Of a stretch of DNA of 64,000 nucleotides, positions 24,596-33,794 are shown in pieces. Origin of the DNA: Streptomyces abyssomicinicus (lineage in GTDB: Bacteria > Actinomycetota > Actinomycetes > Streptomycetales > Streptomycetaceae). Every line of letters starts with the position of its first letter. Positions within the stretch are counted from its first letter, which is position 1. The stretch lies in NCBI RefSeq assembly GCF_008974245.1, contig NZ_BBZI01000005.1, positions 91,366 through 155,365 of the forward strand, in the 5' to 3' direction. The notes beneath the pieces are model-generated. The model worked only from the letters and a program-made list of their open reading frames with translations. It was not told the DNA's origin and searched no databases. The position numbers and the translations under genes were made by a program.

Positions 24596-25201
24596 TCAGC
24601 TCGCGAGGCCGGTGACGGACGTCCCGGCCGGGCGGCGGTAGACGCCGTCCCGGCGCTCGAGGTGGCCGAGGTCGACCAGGTAGCGGCGGAGCGTCACGTG
24701 GTCCACCGGGGCGTCCTGCGAACACCAGGCGGCCAGGCGGTCGTTGACGGCGCGTTCCGGGTAGGCGACGCCGAAGTCGAACGACCGCTCCGCGATGTGC
24801 CGCAGCACTTGCCGCTTGCGGTCCCAGCGGGCCGGGAGCCGCACCAGGCGGCCGCCCCGGACGAAGGTCTCCAGCAGGGCCTCGGTCGCCGCGTCCCCCG
24901 TGCCGTGGTCCACGGCCGGGGCCGCCGGGCGGCGGGCGGCCTCGCGGAGGCGGTCGTACGCCACCGTGAGCCCTTCGGGGCCCTCCGCCAGCGCCCCGCC
25001 GTCGACCAGCCGCCGCACGACCTGCGCGGCCTCCTTCGGCCGCAGCCCCGACCGCTCCGCGGCCTCGGCGGCGGTGCGCGCCCCGAGCGTGACGGCGGCG
25101 AAGACCCGGGCCCGGGTCCCGTCGGCGAGCAGGCGGACCAGGTCGGGGGAGTCCAGAGGCGCGGGGGACACGGCGGGGGATTCCGGGGGCACGGGGGACA
25201 C
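24596..25201 (-). CDS. Winged-helix DUF2087 domain protein, probable transcriptional regulator
   Basis: A 201-residue protein. An ArsR-like winged helix (about residues 20-75: LVRLLADGTRARVFAAVTLG, then GLRPKEAAQVVRRLVDGG) is joined to a C-terminal DUF2087 domain (RLPARWDRKRQVLRHIAERSF, VNDRLAAW, DHVTLRRYLVDLGHLERRDGVYRR). DUF2087 proteins are DNA-binding regulators of unknown signal. I chose GTG 25201 because AGGAAG lies 9 nt upstream; the upstream ATG at 25321 would add a low-complexity segment. Targets are not evident. Confidence 0.78.
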   Translation of the reverse strand: MSPVPPESPAVSPAPLDSPDLVRLLADGTRARVFAAVTLGARTAAEAAERSGLRPKEAAQVVRRLVDGGALAEGPEGLTVAYDRLREAARRPAAPAVDHGTGDAATEALLETFVRGGRLVRLPARWDRKRQVLRHIAERSFDFGVAYPERAVNDRLAAWCSQDAPVDHVTLRRYLVDLGHLERRDGVYRRPAGTSVTGLAS

Positions 25202-25440
25202 GGCGGGGGCCTTCCTGACGACGTCACGACGGAACCCCGATGATCGCCCGCCGGCCGCGCCGGCCGCCTCCCCTTTTCGGTGGCCGCGTCCGTCCGCCGG
25301 GCCCGCCGGATCACCGGCCACGGGAGGCGGGCATGCGGCCGGCCCGCCCGCGGAGTACGTCCCACACGTCCACGGCGGCGTCCAACACGCCTACAATCCC
25401 CGCCAGTTGACGCGACACCGCCGACCTACGGGAGTACGCC

Positions 25441-26286
25441 ATGTCCGGACCGGACCGCAAGGACAGCACGGACGGCACCCCCGGGCCCGCCGGCACCCCC
25501 GCCGTCGACACCGGAAAGCCCCATCCCGCCCGGATGTACGACTGGATGCTCGGCGGCAAGGACAACTACCCGGCCGACGAGGAACTGGCCCGGCGGATGC
25601 TGCGGATCGAGCCGCGCCTGCCGCTGATGGCGAGGATGAACCGCGGCTTCATGCACCGCTCCACCCGCTGGCTGGCGCGGCAGGGCGTCCGGCAGTTCCT
25701 CGACATCGGCACCGGCATACCGACCGAGCCCAACCTGCACCAGATCGCCCAGGAGGCGGCGCCCGACGCCCGGGTGGTCTACTGCGACAACGACCCGACC
25801 GTCCTGGCGCACGCCGGCGCACTGCTGCGCGGCACGCCCGAGGGGACCGTCGAGTTCCTGCACGCGGACGCCCGCGAGATCGACGTCGTCCTCGAACGGG
25901 CCGCGAAGGTGCTGGACTTCGGCCGTCCGGTCGCCGTCTCGCTGATCGCGCTGCTCCACTTCGTCAGCGACGAGGACGGCGCGGACCGGCTGGTTGAGCG
26001 GGTCAAGGAGGCATTGACGCCCGGGAGCCACCTGGTGATGTCCCACTTCACCACCGACTTCCACTCCGAGGAGGAGGTCAGGGAGGCGACCGGCGCGGCC
26101 GGAGCCCGGGGCTACGACGTCAGCCCGCGCGGCCGCGACCGGTTCACCCGGTTCTTCGACGGCCTCGAACTGGTGGAGCCGGGCGTGGTCCTCGCCGAGC
26201 GGTGGCGGCCCGAGCTGGGCGAACCGGTCCCGGGCCAGGGCGACGGCGTCAGCTCCACGTACGCGGGGGTGGCCCGCAGGGCCTGA
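25441..26286 (+). CDS. SAM-dependent methyltransferase, DUF574 family
   Basis: A 281-residue member of the actinobacterial S-adenosyl methyltransferase family (PF04672, formerly DUF574), which is strongly expanded in Streptomyces. It has the characteristic PHPARMYDWMLGGKDNYPAD at residues 26-45, FLDIGTGIPTEPNLHQ as SAM motif I, and VVYCDNDPTVLAHA. Crystal structures of relatives show SAM binding, but substrates are unknown. ATG 25441 follows GGGAG, and TACAAT (25392-25397) is a likely -10. Neighbours are unrelated. Confidence 0.9.
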   Translation: MSGPDRKDSTDGTPGPAGTPAVDTGKPHPARMYDWMLGGKDNYPADEELARRMLRIEPRLPLMARMNRGFMHRSTRWLARQGVRQFLDIGTGIPTEPNLHQIAQEAAPDARVVYCDNDPTVLAHAGALLRGTPEGTVEFLHADAREIDVVLERAAKVLDFGRPVAVSLIALLHFVSDEDGADRLVERVKEALTPGSHLVMSHFTTDFHSEEEVREATGAAGARGYDVSPRGRDRFTRFFDGLELVEPGVVLAERWRPELGEPVPGQGDGVSSTYAGVARRA

Positions 26287-26429
26287 CCCGGGCCGCCGGG
26301 GACACCCCGCCGCCCGGCCGGCGCGGAGCCTGCCCGGGCGGCCCGCCCGTGTCGCCCGCCGGGTATGTTCCTGATGTCCGATAGCTTCGCGCCGAAGCCG
26401 TCGAGCGGTACGGGCGTCAGGAGGCGCGC

Positions 26430-27281
26430 ATGAGCAAGGTCCGGGGCAAGGTCGCCGTGGTGACCGGGGCGGGTTCCGGCATCGGGAGGGAGCTGGCCCT
26501 GTGCCTGGCGGACCGCGGGGCGCGGCTCGCCCTCTGCGACATCGACGAGCTGGGCCTGGGCGAGACCGCCGACCGGGTGAAGGCCGGGGGAGCCGAGGTG
26601 TACGCCTCGCGTGTCGACGTCGGGGACCGGGCAGCGGTGGAGACCCTCGCGGCCGAGGTGGCGGAGCGTTTCGGCGCGGTGCACCAGGTCTACAACAACG
26701 CCGGTGTCGCCTCCCCCGGCAGCTCGGTGCTGGAGTCCGAGTGGGCGGACTTCGACCGGGTCCTGAGGGTCGACCTGTTCGGGGTCATCCACGGGACCAA
26801 GGCGTTCCTGCCCCACCTGATCGCCTCCGGCGACGGGCACGTCGTCAACGTCTCCAGCCTCAACGGCCTGCTGGCCCTGCCCGGCGCGGGAGGGTACTGC
26901 GCGGCGAAGTTCGGGGTCCGGGGGTTCACCGAGGCGCTGCGCGCCGAACTGCTGGTGGCCGGGCATCCGGTGCGGGTGTCGGTGGTGCACCCGGGTGGAG
27001 TGCGCACCGGCATCAAGCGCAACGAGCGGGAACGCCGCCGGCGCGAAGGGCGGGAGATGAGTCCCGAGGAGATCCGGCGCAGCGAGGCGTTCGAGAGGAA
27101 GCTGCTGCGCATGGCCCCGGAGCGTGCGGCACGGACCGTCGTGGACGGCGTGGAGGCGAACCGGGCGCGCATCCTGGTCGGCGGGGACGCCAGGAACTGC
27201 GACCGCCTGGTCCGCCTCGCCCCTGTCCTCGCCCCGCGCCTCGCCGCATGGTTCGCCCGGCGGACCTACCAGGCGGTGTGA
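26430..27281 (+). CDS. SDR family oxidoreductase
   Basis: A 283-residue classical SDR: VTGAGSGIGRELAL at the N-terminus, NNAG near residue 92, the catalytic Ser in NVSSLNGLLALPG and YCAAKFGVRGF. The C-terminal extension (about 225-283, basic and helical: PEEIRRSEAFERKLLRM) is typical of SDRs acting on lipophilic substrates, often annotated acetoin or retinol dehydrogenase-like. ATG 26430 follows AGGAGG. A small GCTTCG/CGAAGC hairpin lies in the leader (26384-26398). The substrate is unknown. Confidence 0.86.
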   Translation: MSKVRGKVAVVTGAGSGIGRELALCLADRGARLALCDIDELGLGETADRVKAGGAEVYASRVDVGDRAAVETLAAEVAERFGAVHQVYNNAGVASPGSSVLESEWADFDRVLRVDLFGVIHGTKAFLPHLIASGDGHVVNVSSLNGLLALPGAGGYCAAKFGVRGFTEALRAELLVAGHPVRVSVVHPGGVRTGIKRNERERRRREGREMSPEEIRRSEAFERKLLRMAPERAARTVVDGVEANRARILVGGDARNCDRLVRLAPVLAPRLAAWFARRTYQAV

Positions 27282-27744
27282 GACCGGCGACGGCCGTGCG
27301 CGCCGTCGTCGGGCGGTGAGCCGCACCGCCCTCGCCGACCGCGTGCCCGACGGGCCGGCGCGTGTGCCGGGTGACCCGCGCACGCGACGAGGCTCCTGGT
27401 GGACGGGCCCACGACCGGGATCGCCCGTGCCGCCGGGGGCTTCCTGTGCCTGTCCACGCGTCCACGCGTCCACGCGTCCGCCGTCTGCTGTCTGCTGTCT
27501 GCTGTCTGCTGTCCGCTGTCCATGCGTCCCCCGCGTCCATGTGTCCGCCGTCCGCCGTCCGCCGCCGGCGCACCGGCGCCCACGGCACGCCCGCGCGCGG
27601 CCCGCGGCCGGGTTCGAGGCGTCCGGGTACCGGGCGCGGCGCACCCGGGCGACACCCCGGGGCCGTCGTGCCGGACAATCGCAGAGGTCGCAGGGGGAGG
27701 CCCAGCGCCGCAGGACGACACCGGAATGCCGAGGTACGAGCCCC
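27282..27744. repeat. Intergenic region with clustered short tandem repeats upstream of kdpD
   Basis: A 463-bp gap without a convincing gene. It holds TCCACGCG x3 (27453-27476), TCTGCTG x4 plus one variant copy (27484-27518), variant TCCATGYG units and GTCCGCC x3 (about 27540-27570). The tracts have lower GC than their surroundings and no coding bias. GAGG at 27731 is the kdpD ribosome site. Confidence 0.75.
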
Positions 27745-30285
27745 ATGACCCCCACGCGCGGAAGCCTCCGCATCTACCTGGGCGCCGCACCCGGCGTGGG
27801 CAAGACCTGCGCGATGCTCGACGAGGCGCACCGCCGGGTCGAGCGCGGCACGGACTGCGTGATCGCCGCCGTGGAGCCCCGTGACCGCCCCCGCACCGCG
27901 CGGCGGCTGGAAGGGCTGGAGGCGGTGGCGCGCCGGGCCGACGGGGAGGTCGACGTGCCCGCCGTGGTGCGCCGCGCGCCGGCCGTCGCCCTGGTGGACG
28001 ACCTGGCGCACACCAACGCTCCCGGCGGGCGGCACGCCAAGCGCTGGCAGGACGTGGCCGCGCTCCTCGACGCCGGGATCGAGGTGATCACCACCGTCGA
28101 CATCCAGCACCTGGAGTCGCTCGGCGACCTCGTCGAGTCGATCACCGGCGTGCGGGAGCCGGAGACCGTGCCGGACGAGATGGTCCGTCGCGCCGACCAG
28201 ATCGAGCTGGTCGACATGTCGCCGCCCGCGCTGCGCCGTCGCCTGGCGCACGGCAACGTGTACCCGCCGGACCGCATCGACGCCCAGGTCTCCCACTACT
28301 TCCGCCTCGGCAACCTCACCGCGCTGCGCGAACTGGCGCTGCTGTGGGTCGCCGACCGGGTCGACGAGTACCTGACGCGCTACCGCAACGAGCACCGGGT
28401 CTCCGCCGTCTGGGGGTCCCGCGAACGGATCGTGGTCGGTCTCACCGGCGGGCCGGAGGGCCGCACGCTGATGCGCCGGGCCGCCCGGCTCGCGGAGAAG
28501 GGCGCCGGCGGCGAGGTGCTGGCCGTGCACATCGCCAGCCGCGACGGCCTGCCGCCCGCCCCGCCCAGGGAACTCGCCCTCCAGCGGACCCTGGTGGAGG
28601 AACTCGGCGGCACCTTCCACCACGTCGTCGGCGAGGACGTCCCCACCGCGCTCCTGGAGTTCGCCCGCGGCGTCAACGCCACCCAGATCGTGCTGGGCGT
28701 CTCCCGCCGCAAGGCCTGGCAGTACGTCCTCGGCCCCGGTGTCAGCGCGACCGTCGCCCGCGACTCGGGGCCCGACATCGACGTCCACCTGGTCACCCAC
28801 GCCGAGGCGGGCAAGGGCCGCGGCCTGCCGATGGCCCGCGGCAGCCGCCTCGGCCGGTCCCGGACGGTGGCCGGCTGGGTGACCGGCGTGGCCGGCCCGG
28901 TGCTGCTCACCCTGCTGCTCCTGGGGGTGGGCGTGGGCGGCCACATCGGCCTGGCCAACGAGATGCTGCTGTTCCTCGGCCTGACCGTCGCCGCCGCCCT
29001 GCTGGGCGGGCTGCTGCCCGCGCTGGCCTCCGCGACGGTCGGCACCCTGCTGCTCAACTGGTTCTTCACGCCGCCCGCCGGCACCCTCAGCATCTCCGAG
29101 CCGCGCAACGTGCTCGCCCTGGTGGTGTTCGTGGCGGTCGCCGTCTCCGTCGCCTCCGCCGTCGACCTGGCGGCCCGGCGCACCCAGCAGGCCGTGCGGC
29201 TGCGCGCCGAGGCGGAGATCCTCTCCTACCTCGCGGGCAGCCTGCTGCGCGGCGGAACCGGCCTGCAGGCGCTGCTGGAGCGCGTCCGCGAGACCTTCTC
29301 CCTGGAGTCCGCGGCCCTGCTGGAACGCGATGACGGGAACGTCCGCTGGACCTGCGCGGGCAGTGTGGGACCGGGGCCGGTGGTGGCCCGGCCGGAGGAC
29401 GCCGACGTGGACGTACCGGTCGGCGACCGGATGGCGCTCGCCCTGTCCGGCCGGGTGCTGCCCGCCGAGGACCGCCGGGTGCTGGCCGCGTTCGGCGCGC
29501 AGGCCGCCGTCGCCCTGGAGCACCAGCGGCTGCGGCGGGAGGCCGAACGGGCCCGGGAACTCGCCGAGGGCAACCGGATCCGCACCGCGCTGCTCGCCGC
29601 CGTCAGCCACGACCTGCGCACCCCGCTCGCCGGCATCAAGGCGTCCGTCTCCTCGCTGCGGTCGGAGGACGTCGAGTGGTCCGAGGAGGACCAGGCGGAG
29701 CTGCTGGCCTCCATCGAGGACGGCGCCGACCGGCTGGACCAGCTGGTCGGCAACCTCCTCGACATGTCCCGGCTGCACACCGGCACCGTCACCCCCCTGA
29801 TCCGGGAGGTCGACCTCGACGAGGTGGTGCCGAGGGCGCTCGGCGGGGTGCCGCAGGATCAGGCGGGGCGGGTCGTGCTGGACGTGCCGGAGTCGCTGCC
29901 GATGGTCGCCGCCGACCCGGGACTGCTGGAGCGCGTGGTCGCCAACGTCGTGGAGAACGCCGTCAAGTACAGCCCGGCCCCCGCCCCGGTGCGGGTCTCC
30001 GCCAGCGCGCTCGGCGACCGGGTGGAGCTGCGTGTGGTCGACCGCGGGCCGGGGGTTCCCGAAGCGACCAAGGAGCGGATGTTCGAGCCGTTCCAGCGGC
30101 TCGGGGACGCCCCGCGCGGCGTCGGCGTCGGTCTGGGACTGGCGGTGGCACGCGGCTTCGCCGAGTCGATGGGCGGGGCGCTGGCCGCGGAGGACACCCC
30201 CGGCGGCGGGCTGACCATGGTCCTCACCCTGCCGGCCGCCCGCCGGGAGGCGGCCGGGGACGCGCCCGCGCGGGAGCGCGCGTAG
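27745..30285 (+). CDS. kdpD: KdpD-type osmosensitive K+ sensor histidine kinase
   Basis: An 846-residue membrane sensor kinase. The N-terminal KdpD domain (about residues 1-210) has Walker A GAAPGVGKT and a DDLAHTNAPG Walker B-like motif. A UspA-like domain follows (about 225-350). Four membrane helices of DUF4118 lie at about 380-480, then a GAF-like region. The kinase core has H622 in AVSHDLRTPLAG, an N box VVENAVKYSP, and G boxes VDRGPGVP and GVGLGLAVARG. It senses K+/turgor and phosphorylates KdpE. ATG 27745 has GAGG 10 nt upstream. kdpE follows after 65 bp, but kdpFABC is not present in this window. Confidence 0.92.
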   Translation: MTPTRGSLRIYLGAAPGVGKTCAMLDEAHRRVERGTDCVIAAVEPRDRPRTARRLEGLEAVARRADGEVDVPAVVRRAPAVALVDDLAHTNAPGGRHAKRWQDVAALLDAGIEVITTVDIQHLESLGDLVESITGVREPETVPDEMVRRADQIELVDMSPPALRRRLAHGNVYPPDRIDAQVSHYFRLGNLTALRELALLWVADRVDEYLTRYRNEHRVSAVWGSRERIVVGLTGGPEGRTLMRRAARLAEKGAGGEVLAVHIASRDGLPPAPPRELALQRTLVEELGGTFHHVVGEDVPTALLEFARGVNATQIVLGVSRRKAWQYVLGPGVSATVARDSGPDIDVHLVTHAEAGKGRGLPMARGSRLGRSRTVAGWVTGVAGPVLLTLLLLGVGVGGHIGLANEMLLFLGLTVAAALLGGLLPALASATVGTLLLNWFFTPPAGTLSISEPRNVLALVVFVAVAVSVASAVDLAARRTQQAVRLRAEAEILSYLAGSLLRGGTGLQALLERVRETFSLESAALLERDDGNVRWTCAGSVGPGPVVARPEDADVDVPVGDRMALALSGRVLPAEDRRVLAAFGAQAAVALEHQRLRREAERARELAEGNRIRTALLAAVSHDLRTPLAGIKASVSSLRSEDVEWSEEDQAELLASIEDGADRLDQLVGNLLDMSRLHTGTVTPLIREVDLDEVVPRALGGVPQDQAGRVVLDVPESLPMVAADPGLLERVVANVVENAVKYSPAPAPVRVSASALGDRVELRVVDRGPGVPEATKERMFEPFQRLGDAPRGVGVGLGLAVARGFAESMGGALAAEDTPGGGLTMVLTLPAARREAAGDAPARERA

Positions 30286-30350
30286 TCTCCCCGGGGAACC
30301 GGTGTGCGACACCGGGACGACAGCGGAACGAGACAGAGAGGCGAACCGCC

Positions 30351-31079
30351 ATGCCGCGCAGCACGGGGGATGCGGCCCGCAGACCGGGGCCGACCCGGGT
30401 CCTGGTGGTCGACGACGAACCGCAGATGGCGCGGGCGCTCGTGATCAACCTCAAGGCGCGTCACTACGCGGTGGACGTGGCCGCGGACGGCGGGCAGGCG
30501 CTGCGGCTGGCCGTCGAGCGGCACCCGGACGTGGTGCTGCTCGACCTCGGGCTGCCCGACATGGACGGCGTCGAGGTGATCCGCGGGCTGCGCGGGTGGA
30601 CCCGGGTGCCGGTGATCGTGCTGTCCGCGCGCCACAGCAGCGACGAGAAGGTGTCGGCGCTGGACGCCGGCGCCGACGACTACGTCACCAAGCCGTTCGG
30701 CATGGACGAGCTGATGGCGCGGGTCCGGGCCGCCGTGCGCCGGGCGGAACCGGAGGCGGCCGCCGGTTCCGGCGAGGAGGGCGTCGTGGAGACCGCGGGA
30801 TTCACCGTCGACCTGATGGCCAAGAAGGTCAGCCGGGACGGGCAGGACGTGCGGCTCACCCCGACCGAGTGGCACCTGCTGGAGATCCTGATCAGCAACC
30901 CGGGCCGTCTGGTCAGCCAGAAGCAGCTGCTCCAGGAGGTGTGGGGGCCGACGTACACCCGGGAGACCAACTACCTGCGCGTCTACATGGCCCAGCTGCG
31001 CCGCAAGCTGGAGGCCGACCCGTCGCACCCGCGGCACTTCATCACGGAGCCGGGGATGGGATACCGCTTCGAGTTCTGA
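30351..31079 (+). CDS. kdpE: KdpE-type response regulator (OmpR/PhoB family)
   Basis: A 242-residue response regulator. The receiver domain has the acidic pair VVDDEP, phospho-acceptor Asp65 in VVLLDLGLPDMDG, a switch residue in VIVLSARHSSDEK and the conserved Lys in DYVTKPF. The C-terminal winged helix (about 150-240) includes LTPTEWHLLEILISNPGRLVSQKQLL and ETNYLRVYMAQLRRKLE. ATG 30351 gives the usual length. It is the partner of the kinase 65 bp upstream. Its usual target, kdpFABC, is not in view. Confidence 0.92.
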   Translation: MPRSTGDAARRPGPTRVLVVDDEPQMARALVINLKARHYAVDVAADGGQALRLAVERHPDVVLLDLGLPDMDGVEVIRGLRGWTRVPVIVLSARHSSDEKVSALDAGADDYVTKPFGMDELMARVRAAVRRAEPEAAAGSGEEGVVETAGFTVDLMAKKVSRDGQDVRLTPTEWHLLEILISNPGRLVSQKQLLQEVWGPTYTRETNYLRVYMAQLRRKLEADPSHPRHFITEPGMGYRFEF

Positions 31080-31121
31080 GGCGCCCGGCGGCCCCGTTCG
31101 GCCCGCGCCGGCGGGCCCGTT

Positions 31122-31163
31122 TGGTCCGACCTTTTTGTTTCTGTGACATATTGGGTCCGGACC
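31122..31163 (+). promoter_or_regulatory. FadR/LldR-type operator palindromes upstream of the lactate regulator
   Basis: TGGTCCGACC at 31122-31131 matches the palindromes found at the lutA/lactate-permease promoter region. A second related palindrome, GGTCCGGACC, lies at 31154-31163. They are 87-128 bp before the regulator's ATG, consistent with autoregulation. Confidence 0.6.
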
Positions 31164-31249
31164 GGCGGAGCACGCCCGGTCCGGGCTCAGGATCTCGGCA
31201 CGGCCGAGCCCGGCCCAGTCAGCCAGTCAGCCAGTCAGGGAGTCGCGAC

Positions 31250-31990
31250 ATGTCGGTCGAGTGGCAGCCGGTGCGGCAGGCCCGTACGCACGAACTGGTG
31301 CTGCAGAGCATCGAGGAGCGGGTGTTCGCCGGGGACCTGAAGGCCGGTGACCGGCTGCCGCCCGAGCGGGAACTGGCGCCCGTCATGGGGGTCAGCCGGT
31401 CGGCGCTGCGCGAGGCGCTGCGGGTGCTGGAGACCATTGGGGTGCTGGTGGCGCAGCAGGGCAGGGGGCCCGACGCGGGCGCGCGGATCGTGCGCAACCC
31501 GGACGACGCGCTGGGCCGGCTGCTGCGACTGCACTTCGCCCTGGGCAGCTACAGCCTGGAGGACGTCCTGGAGGCGCGGGTGACGCTGGAACGGTCCAGC
31601 TTCCAGGCCTCCGCGGGGCACGCCACGGCGGAGGACCTCGCCGAGGCGGAGGACCTGCTCGCCCGGATGGGCGACCCGGCGCTGGGCGTCGCCGACTTCA
31701 ACGAGCTGGACACCCGCTTCCACGTGCTGTTCGCCCGCAGCTCCGGGAACCGGCTGACGTCCACCCTGACCTCGGCCGTGCGGGAGTCGGTGCGCCCGCT
31801 GATCCTCAGGGCCCTGGAGTCGGCCGACGACTGGCCCGCCACGGCGGCGGGGCTCAACGCCGAGCACGCCGAACTGCTGCGCCTGGTGCGGACCGGCGAC
31901 GGGGCGGGCGCCGCCGACCTTGTCGAGCGGCACATCCGCGGTTTCCACGGCACGCTCGTCGACGAGAAGCAGCGGCGCGACGACGCCTGA
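31250..31990 (+). CDS. lutR: FadR-family GntR regulator, probable lactate-utilisation repressor (LutR/LldR-like)
   Basis: A 246-residue GntR-type regulator. The winged helix (about residues 10-80: LKAGDRLPPERELAPVMGVSRSALREALRVLETIGVLVAQQGRG) is joined to an all-helical FCD domain (about 95-230) with metal/ligand-pocket residues in DFNELDTRFHVLFARSSGN and EHAELLRLV. FCD regulators next to lut/lld genes bind L-lactate. ATG 31250 is chosen; a doubled AGTCAGCC sits just upstream. Operator-like GGTCSGACC palindromes occur before this gene and between the permease and lutA, which supports control of the whole locus. Confidence 0.85.
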   Translation: MSVEWQPVRQARTHELVLQSIEERVFAGDLKAGDRLPPERELAPVMGVSRSALREALRVLETIGVLVAQQGRGPDAGARIVRNPDDALGRLLRLHFALGSYSLEDVLEARVTLERSSFQASAGHATAEDLAEAEDLLARMGDPALGVADFNELDTRFHVLFARSSGNRLTSTLTSAVRESVRPLILRALESADDWPATAAGLNAEHAELLRLVRTGDGAGAADLVERHIRGFHGTLVDEKQRRDDA

Positions 31991-32031
31991 CGGGCGGGCG
32001 GGGGCGGTGCGCCGCCCCCGGCCGCGGCGGA

Positions 32032-33708
32032 TCAGGGCAGCATCCAGGCCAGGACGGGCAGGGACTGGAGGAGCACCAGTACGCACAGCACGGCGAGCAT
32101 CGCCAGGCTGTACCCGGCGACCTTGCGCAGCAGGATCCGCTCCGACCCCGGCATGGCCACCGCGGTGGCGGCGATGGTCAGGTTCTGCGGGCTGACCAGC
32201 TTGCCGACCACGCCGCCCGAGGTGTTGGCCGCCACCAGCAGCGTCGGGTCGATGCCCGCGGTCTTCCCCGCGGTCTGCTGGAGCGTGGCGAACAGGGCGT
32301 TGGCGGATGTGTCGGAGCCGGTGACGGCGGTGCCGAGCCAGCCCAGGATCGGTGAGAGCAGGGCGAAGACGCTGCCCACGGCGGCCAGCCAGGTGCCGAT
32401 GGCCACCGTCTGGCCGGACTGGTTCATGACGTAGCTGAGCGCCAGCACGGTGGCCACGGTGGCGATGGCGGCCCTCATGTTCCGTACCGTGCGCACCGCG
32501 GCGGCCAGGCCGGTGCGGGCGGTCATCGGGAACCTGTCCCGGTCCGCGGCGCGGCTGTAGACCAGGACGACCAGCAGGCCCGTGACGATCAGCAGGGTGC
32601 CGGGGTTGCCGAGGACGTCCAGCTTGTAGAGGGCGCTGCCGGCGGGCGTGCCGTCGGCGGAGACCAGTTCCCCGTACAGGCCGGGCCAGGCGAACTCGAG
32701 GCCGAACCCGCCGAGCAGCGCCGGTACGTCCAGCGGACCGATCCGCAGCTTGGCGAGCGCGAAGACGGCGATGACCAGCACGTACGGCAGCACGGCCAGG
32801 GTGACGCGGCGGGTGGTGAGGGGTTCGGCCTCGACCTGTGAACGCTGGTCCTCGGGGGTGGCGGGCTTCCAGAACCGCAGCATCAGCACGGCGGCGGCGA
32901 AGCCGGCCAGGGCGGAGACCACGTCGGTGAGCTCGTAGGCGAAGTGTGCGGAGCACCAGTACTGGGCGAGGGCGAAGACGGCACCGGTGACCAGGGCGAT
33001 CGGCCACAGCTGCCGGACCCCGCGGAGGCCGTCGACGAGGAATAGCAGCAGGGTGGGCACCGCCAGAGCCAGCAGCGGCGTCTGGCGTCCGACCACCGCG
33101 GCGATCTCCTCGGGGGGGATGCCGGTCAGGTTGCCGGCGGTGGTGATCGGGATGGCCATGGCGCCGAAGGCCACCGGCGCGGTGTTTGCGACCAGGACGG
33201 TCACCGCGGCCCTCAGCGGGGGCAGGCCGATCGCCATCAGCATGGCGGCGGTGATGGCGACCGGGGCGCCGAACCCGGCCAGCGCCTCCAGCAGGCCGCC
33301 GAAGCAGAAGGCGATCAGCATCGCCTGGACCCGCAGGTCTCCGCGGCCGACCGCGCTGAACGAGCGGCGCAGGTCGTCGAACCGGCCGCTCGCCACCGTG
33401 AGCTCGTAGAACCAGATGGCCGCGACGACGATCAGCATCACCGGGAACAGGCCGAAGACCAGGCCCTGTCCGGCCGAGAGCACGCCGAGCCCCACGGGCA
33501 TGCCGTAGCCGAGAACGGCCACCAGCAGTGCGACCACCAGGGCGCCCAGAGCGGACAGCAGGGCCGAAAGGCGGACCGCCATCAGCAACACGAAGAAGGC
33601 GGCCAGGGGCAGCAGTCCCAGCAGGGCGGTGGCCGCCAGGCTGTCCGCGACGGCTGTCACGTCCGGGGTGTAGGCCGCCAGCGCGACGGACGGTGGCGCG
33701 ATGCTCAC
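32032..33708 (-). CDS. lldP: L-lactate permease (LctP/LldP family)
   Basis: A 558-residue lactate:H+ symporter with about 13 membrane segments. Family landmarks are LLEALAGFGAPVAITAAMLMAIGLPPLRAA, SPILGWLGTAVTGSDTSANALFATLQQTAG and ANTSGGVVGKLVSPQNLTIAA, all close to the LldP consensus. I chose GTG 33708 because GAGGAG lies 7 nt upstream; GTG 33723 would overlap that site. It is convergent with the regulator gene and divergent from lutA, sharing a 160-bp promoter region with two operator palindromes. The locus imports and oxidises lactate. Confidence 0.92.
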   Translation of the reverse strand: MSIAPPSVALAAYTPDVTAVADSLAATALLGLLPLAAFFVLLMAVRLSALLSALGALVVALLVAVLGYGMPVGLGVLSAGQGLVFGLFPVMLIVVAAIWFYELTVASGRFDDLRRSFSAVGRGDLRVQAMLIAFCFGGLLEALAGFGAPVAITAAMLMAIGLPPLRAAVTVLVANTAPVAFGAMAIPITTAGNLTGIPPEEIAAVVGRQTPLLALAVPTLLLFLVDGLRGVRQLWPIALVTGAVFALAQYWCSAHFAYELTDVVSALAGFAAAVLMLRFWKPATPEDQRSQVEAEPLTTRRVTLAVLPYVLVIAVFALAKLRIGPLDVPALLGGFGLEFAWPGLYGELVSADGTPAGSALYKLDVLGNPGTLLIVTGLLVVLVYSRAADRDRFPMTARTGLAAAVRTVRNMRAAIATVATVLALSYVMNQSGQTVAIGTWLAAVGSVFALLSPILGWLGTAVTGSDTSANALFATLQQTAGKTAGIDPTLLVAANTSGGVVGKLVSPQNLTIAATAVAMPGSERILLRKVAGYSLAMLAVLCVLVLLQSLPVLAWMLP

Positions 33709-33794
33709 GTGCGTGCTCCTCACAGGTACGCGAAACGCCGTCGGGCCGGGTCGCGCCGACGGCGGGCATCAGTACGTCATTGAAAAAGTCACAT

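Noticed and set aside
27453..27570. Possible CRISPR-like or iteron array
   Set aside because: Units are 7-8 bp and contiguous, without spacers or cas genes, and no replication protein is nearby. They are simple tandem repeats.
30700..31079. Frameshifted KdpE
   Set aside because: The winged-helix domain is continuous in one frame to the stop and the length is normal.
31081..31121. Terminator after kdpE
   Set aside because: Several GC-rich inverted segments exist but none forms a long uninterrupted stem like the other terminators in the window.
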